A program made the translations under genes and the position numbers. A DNA stretch of 64,000 nucleotides, from positions 1 through 64,000 of the forward strand of contig JAFAQY010000027.1 in NCBI GenBank assembly GCA_019261985.1, in the 5' to 3' direction. Shown piece by piece: positions 9,436 to 17,925 of the stretch. Every line of letters starts with the position of its first letter. The stretch's first letter is position 1. The DNA is from Bryobacterales bacterium (GTDB taxonomy: Bacteria > Acidobacteriota > Terriglobia > Bryobacterales > Bryobacteraceae). A model generated the notes under the pieces. The model was not told the origin of the DNA, ran no database searches, and worked only from the letters and a program-made list of their open reading frames with translations.

Positions 9436-10277
9436 GTTCCAACACAGAATCGAATCCCTTACAACTACTTAGCGTCATCATTCCGGCGCGAAACGAGCAG
9501 GACTGTATTCGCTCCATGATCGAGCATCTGGATTTGGAGCTGCGACTGAACGGCGTTCCGCACGAAATCATAGTGGTGGATGACGGGAGCACAGATTCCA
9601 CGTGGCGCTTGCTAACCGAACTGGCAACTACAATTCCGGCGGTACGCCCGATTCAGAATACCGGTCAACATGGATTCGGACGCGCCGTAATGCACGGCCT
9701 GGCTCATTTCAAAGGCGATGCCGCGGTTATCATGATGGCCGACGAATCGGACGACTGCCGCGATGCAGTGACGTACTGGAGGCTCCTTAACCAAGGTTGG
9801 GACGCGGTTTTTGGTTCAAGATTCTTAAAAGGAGGCGGGGTCGTCGACTATCCGTGGCTTAAATTAACTTTGAACCGCCTCGCGAACCTATTCATCAGGC
9901 TTCTGTTTCGCATCAAGTTAAACGATGTGACAAACGCCTTCAAAGCGTACCGCCGCACGACTATCGACGGCTGCCGTCCTATTTTGTCGCCGCATTTCAA
10001 TCTGACGGTCGAGCTTCCGCTAAAAACCATTGTTCGGGGCTACTCGTGGACGACAACGCCTATCACCTGGAGAAATCGAAAAACCGGCGAGTCGAAACTC
10101 AAAATTAAGGAAATGGGGAGCCGGTATTTATTTATTGTTCTTTATATATGGCTGGAGAAATATTTCAGCCGCGGCGATTACCGCCGCGAGAATGTATCGA
10201 GTCCCGGACATGGTATTCGTGAGGAAAGCATTCCGGCTACCGCGGACTATAACGGTGAGCACTCTACGGCGAATTAA
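9432..10277 (+). CDS. Glycosyltransferase family 2, polyprenyl-phosphate sugar synthase type
   Basis: 281 residues starting at a GTG that overlaps the epimerase stop. GT-A fold: LSVIIPARNEQ, then EIIVVDDGSTDST, and a DXD-like acidic patch in MMADESDD. VFGSRFLKGGG and the NAFKAYRR segment are typical of DPM1-like enzymes that load a sugar onto a polyprenyl phosphate. There is no C-terminal membrane pair. A lipid-linked sugar made here could feed the GT-C-like proteins at 6535 and 14532. Confidence 0.85.
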   Translation: MSSNTESNPLQLLSVIIPARNEQDCIRSMIEHLDLELRLNGVPHEIIVVDDGSTDSTWRLLTELATTIPAVRPIQNTGQHGFGRAVMHGLAHFKGDAAVIMMADESDDCRDAVTYWRLLNQGWDAVFGSRFLKGGGVVDYPWLKLTLNRLANLFIRLLFRIKLNDVTNAFKAYRRTTIDGCRPILSPHFNLTVELPLKTIVRGYSWTTTPITWRNRKTGESKLKIKEMGSRYLFIVLYIWLEKYFSRGDYRRENVSSPGHGIREESIPATADYNGEHSTAN

Positions 10278-10341
10278 ATGAGCAGTCGCGTACTAGGCCG
10301 GACCCCAACGAAGGATACGCGAGCGCGCGACAGGACCTTAG

Positions 10342-10449
10342 ATGGATATCCACGCGCTCGCCGGCAGGGAAAAGCGCTTTTTGAGATTCGTTGTCGCTTA
10401 CAACGCGGAGCGGACGATTCAAGAAGTTATTCGCAGAGTCTTAAAATAA
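10342..10449 (+). pseudogene. Relic of a GT2 N-terminus
   Basis: An ATG at 10342 opens 35 codons ending in TAA at 10447-10449. Residues 13-35 read FLRFVVAYNAERTIQEVIRR and so on, which is the canonical first beta strand and helix of a family 2 glycosyltransferase (VVAYNAERTI). Nothing GT2-like continues downstream in any frame, so it is probably the stump of a deleted gene. The rest of 10278-10607 shows no other supported gene. Confidence 0.55.
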
Positions 10450-10607
10450 ATCGTATGCTGATCTCACTTTCGGGAGGATTGTTTTCTTGCCAGATTTTGA
10501 TGATTGCCACGCCTCTGCCATCACTAGAAAGCCTGTTAAAGCGCGCTGTTGAAGCGAGCGAGTCGCGGACGGCTGCGGCGATCCATGTCGACCGGTAAAG
10601 CACGAGG

Positions 10608-11465
10608 ATGATGGAAACCATTACGAAATCCGGATCTTTCGATCAGGCGTCGATTGCGGAGGTTTCAGCTTACTGGAACGCTCGTCCATGTAACATCCGC
10701 CATTCGCCGAAGCCCGTAGGCACGCGGGAATATTTCGACGAAGTGGAGGCGCGCAAGTACTCGGTAGAATCGCACATTCCGCGCTTTGCGGAGTTCGAGC
10801 GGTGGCGCGGCAAGAAGGTCCTGGAGATCGGCTGCGGGATCGGCACCGATACCATCAACTTCGCGCGCCATGGAGCGCAGGTTACGGCGATAGACTTAAC
10901 GGAAAAGTCGCTTGAGGTCGCTCGGCAGCGGGCAAAGGTGTTTGGACTGGAGGACCGGATATGTTTCGTTCAGGCGAACGCGGAGCGACTTAGCGATTAC
11001 GTTCCCGCGGCGCCGTACGATCTGGTTTATTCGTTCGGGGTGATTCATCACACACCAGACCCGGGGCATGTGATCGAGGAGATTAAGAAGTACACTCATC
11101 CTGGCAGCTCGGTACGCATCATGGTGTACAACACGTGGTCCTGGAAGGTTTTGTGGATTCTGTTCGGTTACGGAAAAGGGCAATTTTGGAAACTAGATCG
11201 TCTTATTGCGCAACACTCCGAGGCGCAGACGGGCTGCCCGGTGACCTACAGCTACTCGCGCCGCCAAGGCCGGCGGCTTTTGGAACGGCACGGGTTTCGT
11301 GTGACGGATGTAAAGGTGGACCATATCTTCCGGTACAGCATTCCCGAATACGTGCGGTACGAATATAAAACGGTGTGGTATTTTCGCTGGATGCCCCGGC
11401 GGCTTTTTCGCGTACTGGAGCGTTTATTCGGTTGGCACCTTTGTCTCACGGCAACTCCGCAATAG
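10608..11465 (+). CDS. Class I SAM-dependent methyltransferase
   Basis: 285 residues. Motif I is VLEIGCGIGTDTINFARHG, followed by VTAIDLTEKSLEVARQRA, then DLVYSFGVIHHTPDP and SSVRIMVYNTWSW, the order seen in UbiE/Coq5-like (Methyltransf_11/25) enzymes. The C-terminal 100 residues are aromatic- and Arg-rich and look like a substrate lid. Two in-frame ATGs (10608, 10611) are equally possible. The stop TAG overlaps the GTG of the next gene, so it is coupled to the DHGGN protein pair. It is unrelated in detail to the methyltransferase at 5862. Confidence 0.82.
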   Translation: MMETITKSGSFDQASIAEVSAYWNARPCNIRHSPKPVGTREYFDEVEARKYSVESHIPRFAEFERWRGKKVLEIGCGIGTDTINFARHGAQVTAIDLTEKSLEVARQRAKVFGLEDRICFVQANAERLSDYVPAAPYDLVYSFGVIHHTPDPGHVIEEIKKYTHPGSSVRIMVYNTWSWKVLWILFGYGKGQFWKLDRLIAQHSEAQTGCPVTYSYSRRQGRRLLERHGFRVTDVKVDHIFRYSIPEYVRYEYKTVWYFRWMPRRLFRVLERLFGWHLCLTATPQ

Positions 11466-13063
11466 TGCAGAATCCTTACCTGTCTCTCGTTGTAACCGCC
11501 CGTAATGACGACCACGGCGGCAATCTCCTCGGCCGTATGCAGCTTTTTACGGATGGATGGATTGCGCAGGCGCGGCGTTATCGAATCCCATCCGAACTGA
11601 TCATCGTCGAATGGAATCCGCCGGATGGCCGGCCGGCGCTGAAGGACGCGTTGCGATGGCCCGAAGATCTTGGGCCATGCGAGGTTCGCTTCGTCGAAGT
11701 GCCCCCGGAGTTACACCGCAGATACGCTCACGCGGAAGCACTGCCCCTGTATCAAATGATCGGCAAAAATGTGGGCATCAGGCGGGCGCGCGGCGAATTT
11801 ATTCTGGCTACGAATATCGATATTCTTTTTTCGAACGAACTCGCCGAATTTCTCGCCCGGCGGCAATTAGATCCGAAACGCATGTATCGCATCGACCGGC
11901 ACGACGCCATGAGCGATGTTCCGGCCGGCGGGTCGCTGGATGAACAGCTTGAATACTGCCGGACGCACTTGATCCGCATCAACCGCCGGGAAGGAACGTT
12001 TTCCACTGCGCCTGATGGATCGGCGGTGCTGCACTCCTCTGACGTTGCGGATGTAGATTCCGGGATCGTATTCGGACCAGGGTGGCTGCCTCCGGAGCGC
12101 CTGGGACGGTCACGATTCCGTTGGGCTTTCGATCGCGCGGAGTTGGTTGTAAACGACAATCAGCCCGGATCCACGCTCGTTTTCGACATCGAGCCCGGTC
12201 CTGGCGTGGGCGGCCCGGTGCTTGATCTTGAAATCGTGTCCGGCAACGCATCGCGCCGAATATCGCTCCGGCGGAGAAGCAGGTTGCGAATACCGCGTGC
12301 GATGTTCGCCGATTCACGGTTGGTGTTCCGCTCGAACGGCTGCAGAACACCAGCCGGCGCCGATCCCCGAGTGCTGTGCTTACGGGTTTTCCATGCTCGA
12401 TTAGATCGGAAACCGACCGCAGGTGTGAAGCTCAAACCGATCGGCCCGATAGGGCGCGCGGCGAATGCCTGGCGCGCTTTTCAATATTTAGTGACGAAGC
12501 TTGCTCATGGCGGACCGCTGGTGCCCGTTACGATACCCGTGTCCCCGCGGATGGCGAGATTGTTGAGAATGTACGTGAACGCCGGCGGAGTTACGGGTAT
12601 GCTCCGCCACGGGGTTCGAACCGCAACCGGCATGTCTCCACCCGGGGCGGGTGGAATCGATTTCATCCACTGCAACGGCTGCGGCGATTTCACTCTACTG
12701 GCCCGTGAGAAATGGTTCGATTTGCGCGGATACCCGGAATTCGATGTATTTTCGATGAATCTGGATTCGATATTCTGTTTCGCCGCGCATTACGGAGGAG
12801 CGCGCGAAGAAACGCTTTTGGAGCCCATGCGGATTTACCACATTGAACATGGCACGGGTTCCGGCTGGACTCCCGAAGGGCAATCGCAACTCTTTGACCG
12901 CATCGCCGCGAAAGGACTGACATTTGTCGCCAATGATGAAGTCCTTGCCTGGGCGGCGCAGATGGCGCGTCTTCAATCTCCGATGATTTTCAACCACGAG
13001 AACTGGGGGCTGAGCGATTTTGCGCTGCGGGAAACAGTGGTCGGCACTCCGGTGAAGGTTTAG
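11465..13063 (+). CDS. Putative GT-A-like glycosyltransferase with ARNDDHGGN motif, copy 1
   Basis: I place the start at the GTG at 11465, which overlaps the previous stop (TAGTG). The resulting VQNPYLSLVV matches the MPNPYISVVV of the next gene. The 532 residues have two conserved blocks. The N-terminal GT-A-like block (about 1-150) has TARNDDHGGNLLGRM, LIIVEWNPP, GKNVGIRRARGEFIL and ATNIDILFSNEL. The C-terminal block has HCNGCGDFTLLAREKWF, IYHIEHGTGSGWTPEGQ and PMIFNHENWGL. A variable beta-rich middle of about 200 residues separates them. The substrate is unknown. Confidence 0.65.
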   Translation: MQNPYLSLVVTARNDDHGGNLLGRMQLFTDGWIAQARRYRIPSELIIVEWNPPDGRPALKDALRWPEDLGPCEVRFVEVPPELHRRYAHAEALPLYQMIGKNVGIRRARGEFILATNIDILFSNELAEFLARRQLDPKRMYRIDRHDAMSDVPAGGSLDEQLEYCRTHLIRINRREGTFSTAPDGSAVLHSSDVADVDSGIVFGPGWLPPERLGRSRFRWAFDRAELVVNDNQPGSTLVFDIEPGPGVGGPVLDLEIVSGNASRRISLRRRSRLRIPRAMFADSRLVFRSNGCRTPAGADPRVLCLRVFHARLDRKPTAGVKLKPIGPIGRAANAWRAFQYLVTKLAHGGPLVPVTIPVSPRMARLLRMYVNAGGVTGMLRHGVRTATGMSPPGAGGIDFIHCNGCGDFTLLAREKWFDLRGYPEFDVFSMNLDSIFCFAAHYGGAREETLLEPMRIYHIEHGTGSGWTPEGQSQLFDRIAAKGLTFVANDEVLAWAAQMARLQSPMIFNHENWGLSDFALRETVVGTPVKV

Positions 13064-13074
13064 CTGCGATTCGG

Positions 13075-14535
13075 ATGCCGAATCCTTACATTTCCGTGGT
13101 TGTTGCGGCGAGGAACGACGATCACGGAGGTAATATGCTCGCGCGCATGGGCGCGTTCGCCGGTTCATGGATTCAGCAGGCGGAGGCTTTGGGGCTTGCT
13201 TCCGAGTTAATCGTGGTGGAGTGGAACCCGGTCCCGGGATGCCGCAGTTTGGCGGATGCGATTCCCTGGCCCAAAAAGCATGAACACTGCCGCATTCGCT
13301 TCATTACGGTGCCGCCCGAGCGGCATGCGCTATTCCCGCATCCGGAAAGCATTCCGTTGCACCAGATGATCGCGAAAAATGTCGGTCTCCGGCGGGCCGA
13401 TGGCGAATTTGTGCTTGCCACGAATCTCGACATCGTTTTCTCGGCGGAACTGATGCAATTCCTGGCTTCGCGGCGACTCAATCGCGCCGAGATGTATCGC
13501 ATCGACCGCTACGACGTGGACAGGAATATTCCGGCAGGCTGGTCCGTAGACGGTCTGCTGGAGCATTGCGCAGGCCGGTTGCTTCGGGTCCACACGCGCG
13601 AGGGCGATTTCGAGATTGATAATTACGGCAATCGTAAACTTCAGGCGGCAGATGTCGTCACCGAGGGAACTGGAATCCTGTTCGGAAAAGGTTGGTACCC
13701 ACCCGAGAGCTACGGGGGGGAAAAGTTCCGGTGGATGCAGCCCTTCGCTGAAGTTATTTTTCGTCGCCCTGGCGGGAAGTTGCCGCGCTTGTTCATCGAT
13801 TTGGAGGCTGGGCCGAGCGCCGGCGGACCACTGCGTTTAGATGCTGCCAGCCAAGATGGGCGAACTTTGGCCACCGCGACGATTGAAGGGCGATGCCGGA
13901 TCGCGCTCGCTATTCCAGCCGAAATTGAGAGCGCGCGAATCTACTTGCGCGTGGCCGGCGGAAATGTTCCGCTCGGTACCGATCTGCGTTTTCTCAACCT
14001 GCGGGTATTCAGCTTAGAATGGGCGCCACGAATGTGGGGACGTGAGGCCGCGACCTGGCAATTCGAGGTCTGCGGCGCCAAACGGTCGGTGGATTGGGCC
14101 ACTACCCCGCAAGCGCCCACCCCATTCGCACACGATATGACAAACGCTGCCTATTTACATACCAATGGGTGCGGAGACTTCACGTTAATGTCGCGCGAAA
14201 GTTGGTTCGCTCTGCGGGGCTATGCTGAAATCCCGATTTGGCCGATGCATATCGACAGTCTTTTGTGCTACTCCGCGCATCACGCTGGTATTCGGGAAGC
14301 GATTCTCAACGACCCGCTGCGGATCTATCATATCGAGCATCCCTCCGGGGCCGGGTGGACGCCCGAAGGCGAGCAGGAGCGAACGGCCCGCGTTGCAAGC
14401 AAGAAAGTCCCTGCGCTCCGAAATGAGGATGTTGTCGAACTGGTCACGAAAATGCGCCGTCTGAATACGCCGATAATATTCAATTTGGAGAATTGGGGCC
14501 TCTGCAATGAAGCTCTGACGGAACGGAAGCTTTAA
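13075..14535 (+). CDS. Putative GT-A-like glycosyltransferase with ARNDDHGGN motif, copy 2
   Basis: A 486-residue tandem paralogue of the preceding gene, 11 bases downstream. It keeps AARNDDHGGNMLARMGAF, LIVVEWNPVPG, MIAKNVGLRRADGEF, ATNLDIVFSAELM, HTNGCGDFTLMSRESWF, IYHIEHPSGAGWTPEGE and TPIIFNLENWGL. The middle region is about 45 residues shorter and diverged. NxDIxFS may act as the acidic metal-binding motif and the late His/Glu cluster as the active site, but this is inference. Its last four bases overlap the convergent membrane protein gene. Confidence 0.65.
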   Translation: MPNPYISVVVAARNDDHGGNMLARMGAFAGSWIQQAEALGLASELIVVEWNPVPGCRSLADAIPWPKKHEHCRIRFITVPPERHALFPHPESIPLHQMIAKNVGLRRADGEFVLATNLDIVFSAELMQFLASRRLNRAEMYRIDRYDVDRNIPAGWSVDGLLEHCAGRLLRVHTREGDFEIDNYGNRKLQAADVVTEGTGILFGKGWYPPESYGGEKFRWMQPFAEVIFRRPGGKLPRLFIDLEAGPSAGGPLRLDAASQDGRTLATATIEGRCRIALAIPAEIESARIYLRVAGGNVPLGTDLRFLNLRVFSLEWAPRMWGREAATWQFEVCGAKRSVDWATTPQAPTPFAHDMTNAAYLHTNGCGDFTLMSRESWFALRGYAEIPIWPMHIDSLLCYSAHHAGIREAILNDPLRIYHIEHPSGAGWTPEGEQERTARVASKKVPALRNEDVVELVTKMRRLNTPIIFNLENWGLCNEALTERKL

Positions 14536-16106
14536 GGCGATCCGTGGTGGGTCGCGCTGCAGCTTAGTTCGCGTTTGTCTGCATTCCAGGTGAGCTCCGC
14601 TGGATCACTCACGGCAGGGAGTGCGCTCGCCGATGATTGCGCCGCCATGCCGACGCATTCCGGAAAACCCACGCCGAGAAAATAAACTCCATCCAGGCTG
14701 CCGGGCACGCCGCTTACTCGGGAGCTGCCGTTTTTGGAACACGCCGCGGCCGCGGCGCAGGTCCGCTTTGCGGTTTCACCGACATCTCGCCAGATGTCGA
14801 TGTTGTGTTGCAGCGCGGCGAGATTAAAGACGACGAGCGTCGTCGAAACGACCGCGCGCCCGCTCGCCGGCAAGGCCTCCGCGGCTCGCCCCAACAACAG
14901 ACAAAATCCTACCAGCGGCAGATAGAGCTCGCGAGATTTCTGCAAGTCCGGGCCGATGAGCAACTGCTCGAGCGGCGGTAGAGCCGAAACGAGAACGAAA
15001 GCAATAGCGAACGCAATCGATCGTCGATTACTCGACTTTGCCGCGAGCCACACGAGAGCGGCTATGTACAAAGCTGTCAGGAGAGCCAGCCACAGCTCCG
15101 GTTGACGGCTCCAGTTAACCGGGAAATAGAGCACAGCCCAAATCCGGAGTAGTAGACTTCGCAATGCAGAAATGATGCTCAGCCTCATCAATAACGGACC
15201 ACCGCCGCTTAGATCCGTGTATCCGCCGATTCCCCCGAGCAAGCTCCAACGATAGGCGAAGATGACTGCTGCGCCCGCAAAAAATGCAATAAGCATAGGC
15301 ACCGCCCGGCGTACCACGACTTGCCGGTCCCAAGCCAATAACAACGCAAGGAGCGGGAAGGCGTACGCCGTTTCTTTCGTCAGTAGCGCGAAGGCCATCG
15401 CGGCCAAAGCTGCGATTCCATACCACACCCGAGACGGGCCCTTGCGCGCCAGATGCTCGAGAAAAAGAATCAACCCGCACAGGACGAAAAAGGTGGATAG
15501 TGTCCCAAACCAACCTGCGATCCAAAGGACACTTTCCGGAAGAAGGCCGTGGACCCCGAATAACGCGCCGGCGAGGAGCGCAGACATTCGCGACAATCCC
15601 AAGCGAGCCGCCAGCATAAAAACCAAAACGGAGTTCACGGCGTGAAGCGCGACCGCGGTTAGCCGCCACATGTGCGGATCGAAGTGCGCCCATTGAGCCG
15701 TCCCGGCCATCGTCAAGTGGACCAGGGGACGAAAAAAGGCGGCCGCCTCGGCTGTGGTTAACAGTTCCTTCACTTTGGACAAGTGGAAGGCGTTTGCGCG
15801 GGTAACTAAAACAAGGTCGTCAGCGAGGAAATAGATTCCGATCGCGCGCCAAAATCCGGCTACGACCAGGGCCACTATTACAAACACGGCTATAGCGATA
15901 TTTGCTTGCCTCTTCGGGGTCGCGGGCGTGTTGTCCGTGCCGCCGCAGAGGAACACAACCGTGATCAGCAACGCACAAAAGCTCTCGATGTTGATGGGTG
16001 TGCGGACGGATACCGGAAACACCAGCGGGCCCACCGCTGCCCTCGCAAAAATCAGCAATCCAAACAATGCTGCCGCAATCAGCGCGGCGTATCGAAACTT
16101 GTGCAT
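14532..16106 (-). CDS. Polytopic membrane protein, GT-C (TMTC/PMT_2-like)
   Basis: 524 residues with about eleven hydrophobic segments up to residue 430, then a soluble tail of about 95 residues. The first extracytoplasmic loop carries FLADDLVLVTRA, an acidic pair where GT-C enzymes hold catalytic Asp residues. LLTKETAYAFPLLALL is a motif seen in TMTC-like and related mannosyltransferase families. No TPR repeats follow. It lies opposite to and converges on the glycan cluster, and probably uses a polyprenyl-phosphate sugar as donor. Confidence 0.65.
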   Translation of the reverse strand: MHKFRYAALIAAALFGLLIFARAAVGPLVFPVSVRTPINIESFCALLITVVFLCGGTDNTPATPKRQANIAIAVFVIVALVVAGFWRAIGIYFLADDLVLVTRANAFHLSKVKELLTTAEAAAFFRPLVHLTMAGTAQWAHFDPHMWRLTAVALHAVNSVLVFMLAARLGLSRMSALLAGALFGVHGLLPESVLWIAGWFGTLSTFFVLCGLILFLEHLARKGPSRVWYGIAALAAMAFALLTKETAYAFPLLALLLAWDRQVVVRRAVPMLIAFFAGAAVIFAYRWSLLGGIGGYTDLSGGGPLLMRLSIISALRSLLLRIWAVLYFPVNWSRQPELWLALLTALYIAALVWLAAKSSNRRSIAFAIAFVLVSALPPLEQLLIGPDLQKSRELYLPLVGFCLLLGRAAEALPASGRAVVSTTLVVFNLAALQHNIDIWRDVGETAKRTCAAAAACSKNGSSRVSGVPGSLDGVYFLGVGFPECVGMAAQSSASALPAVSDPAELTWNADKRELSCSATHHGSP

Positions 16107-16147
16107 CGGAATCCTTTTCTATCATCAGCTATGATCGGAGCGTACAC

Positions 16148-17407
16148 ATGGGAGCAACCATCGCCGAGAAAATCCTTGCGGCTAAATCGGGCAAATCGAG
16201 CGTTGCGCCGGGAGAGATCGTGGATGCCTACCCGGACCTGGTGATGAGCCACACTGCGACGTGGCGCTCCGCGAGCGTTATGCAACGGATCGGGGCGAAG
16301 AGCCTATACGATCCGGACCGGCTGGCGATTGTTCTCGATCACATTTCACCTGCAAAGACGGAGAAATATGCCGCCGACCAGCAGATCTCTCGCAATTTCG
16401 CCCGCGCGCACGGCGTGCAGAAGTTTTACGACATCGACGCGGGCATCGCACATCTCGTCTTGATGGAGGCAGGGCACGTTAAGCCCGGCGATCTGATCGT
16501 CGGCACGGATTCACATTGCACCATTTATGGCAGCCTGGGCGCGCTCGGCACCGGGATCGGCTATACCGAAGTGGCCTCGGTCTGGATTACCGGAAAGTTG
16601 TGGATGAAAGTGCCGGCGACGATCAAGATTGTGCTGGACGGACGGTTCGCCGGAGGAGTCTACGCGAAGGATTTGATGTTGTATTTGATCGGCAAACTCG
16701 GGGCGGATGGATGCAGCTACAAATCGGTGGAATTCTACGGCAGTTCCGTACCGGACCTGAGCGTGTCCGAGCGGATGACCATGACGAACCTCGCCATGGA
16801 AATGGGCGTAAAATGCGCGTTCGTTCCCCCGGACGAAAAGACGGCGCAGTACTTGGAGAACAGGCTCGAAAAGACGGCGTACCGGCCGGTTTACGCGGAC
16901 CCGGATGCGGTGTATGAAGAACGGATACCGGTGGACCTTGGAGAGCTACACCCGATGGTGGCCTGTCCGCATGAGGTGGAGAATACCAAGGCGATCGGCG
17001 TGGTGGCCGGAACCCACATCGACCAGGCCTTCCTTGGCTCTTGCGCTAATGCCAAATACGAAGACCTGGTTGTCGCGGCTGGGATTTTGAAGGGCCGCAA
17101 GATTCATCCGGGCGTCCGATTAATCGTGACGCCGGGCTCAAAGCAGATCTTACTTCAGGCCATGAATTCGGGAGTTTTGCAAACCTTGATTGAAAGCGGC
17201 GCCCTGGTCACCAATCCCGGCTGCGGCGCGTGCGCGGGAGACGGAGGCATGCTCGCGGACGGCGAAGTGTGCCTTTCCACGGCCAACCGCAATTTCCTCG
17301 GCCGTATGGGCAGCGCCAAATCGCAGATCTATCTTTCGAGCCCGGCTACGCTTGCCGCTTCGGCTATCAAAGGCGAGATCGCGGACCCGCGGGAATTCAT
17401 GAATTAG
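16148..17407 (+). CDS. leuC: 3-isopropylmalate dehydratase large subunit (homoaconitase family)
   Basis: 419 residues, the size of the short LeuC/HacA type. The [4Fe-4S] ligands are C299 (LGSCANAKYEDL), C359 and C362 (TNPGCGACAGDGG). VGTDSHCTIYGSLGALGTGIG and the final GRMGSAKSQIYLSSP are family hallmarks. It isomerises 2- to 3-isopropylmalate in leucine synthesis together with the small subunit encoded two bases downstream. The ATG at 16148 was chosen because upstream residues are not family-like. Homoaconitase or methylmalate dehydratase activity cannot be excluded, and no leuA/leuB is present. Confidence 0.87.
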   Translation: MGATIAEKILAAKSGKSSVAPGEIVDAYPDLVMSHTATWRSASVMQRIGAKSLYDPDRLAIVLDHISPAKTEKYAADQQISRNFARAHGVQKFYDIDAGIAHLVLMEAGHVKPGDLIVGTDSHCTIYGSLGALGTGIGYTEVASVWITGKLWMKVPATIKIVLDGRFAGGVYAKDLMLYLIGKLGADGCSYKSVEFYGSSVPDLSVSERMTMTNLAMEMGVKCAFVPPDEKTAQYLENRLEKTAYRPVYADPDAVYEERIPVDLGELHPMVACPHEVENTKAIGVVAGTHIDQAFLGSCANAKYEDLVVAAGILKGRKIHPGVRLIVTPGSKQILLQAMNSGVLQTLIESGALVTNPGCGACAGDGGMLADGEVCLSTANRNFLGRMGSAKSQIYLSSPATLAASAIKGEIADPREFMN

Positions 17408-17409
17408 AT

Positions 17410-17925
17410 ATGAACTCTATTATCGAGGGGCGCATTTTCAAATTCGGCGACAACGTCAATTCGGATGTAATTATTCCCGGACGATATCTGATCTATATCG
17501 ATCGCGAGCGGCTGGCGCAACACGCTTTCGAGATGCTTGGCGACGGGTTTCCGGATAAGCTGCGCGGCTTCGAAATCCTGGTGGCGGGCCGCAATTTCGG
17601 CTGCGGCAGCGCGCGCGAGCAGGCGGCGACGGCTATCCAGGGGCTCGGCATCAAGGCTGTGGTCGCGTGCTCGTTTGCGCGGACGTTTTACCGGAATGCT
17701 ATCAACGATGGACTACCCATTGTCGAGTGCCCGGAGCTTTATTCTGCCGTTCAGGAAGGCGATGAAATTCGGATCGACTTGGCGGCGGGAAAAATTCACC
17801 GCGGCGCTCAAGAGTATTCCTGTCCCGCGATGCCCGATTCGGTGCGAAAGATCTTAGAGCTGGGCGGCCTGGCGGAGTATCTGAAGTCACAGCTTCGTGG
17901 CGTAGAATCCGCCCCCGTAGAATAA
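17410..17925 (+). CDS. leuD: 3-isopropylmalate dehydratase small subunit
   Basis: 171 residues, the swivelling domain partner of LeuC. DNVNSDVIIPGRYL and AGRNFGCGSAREQA are the substrate-binding signatures. ACSFARTFYRNAINDGLP and a late hydrophobic strand complete the family. The ATG at 17410 is two bases after the leuC stop, so translation is probably coupled. The last 39 bases overlap the convergent gene at 17887. Confidence 0.9.
   Translation: MNSIIEGRIFKFGDNVNSDVIIPGRYLIYIDRERLAQHAFEMLGDGFPDKLRGFEILVAGRNFGCGSAREQAATAIQGLGIKAVVACSFARTFYRNAINDGLPIVECPELYSAVQEGDEIRIDLAAGKIHRGAQEYSCPAMPDSVRKILELGGLAEYLKSQLRGVESAPVE

Noticed and set aside
10278-10598. A 106-codon open frame filling the gap after the GT2 gene
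   Set aside because: Its composition is not protein-like and it overlaps the better supported GT2 relic in another frame.
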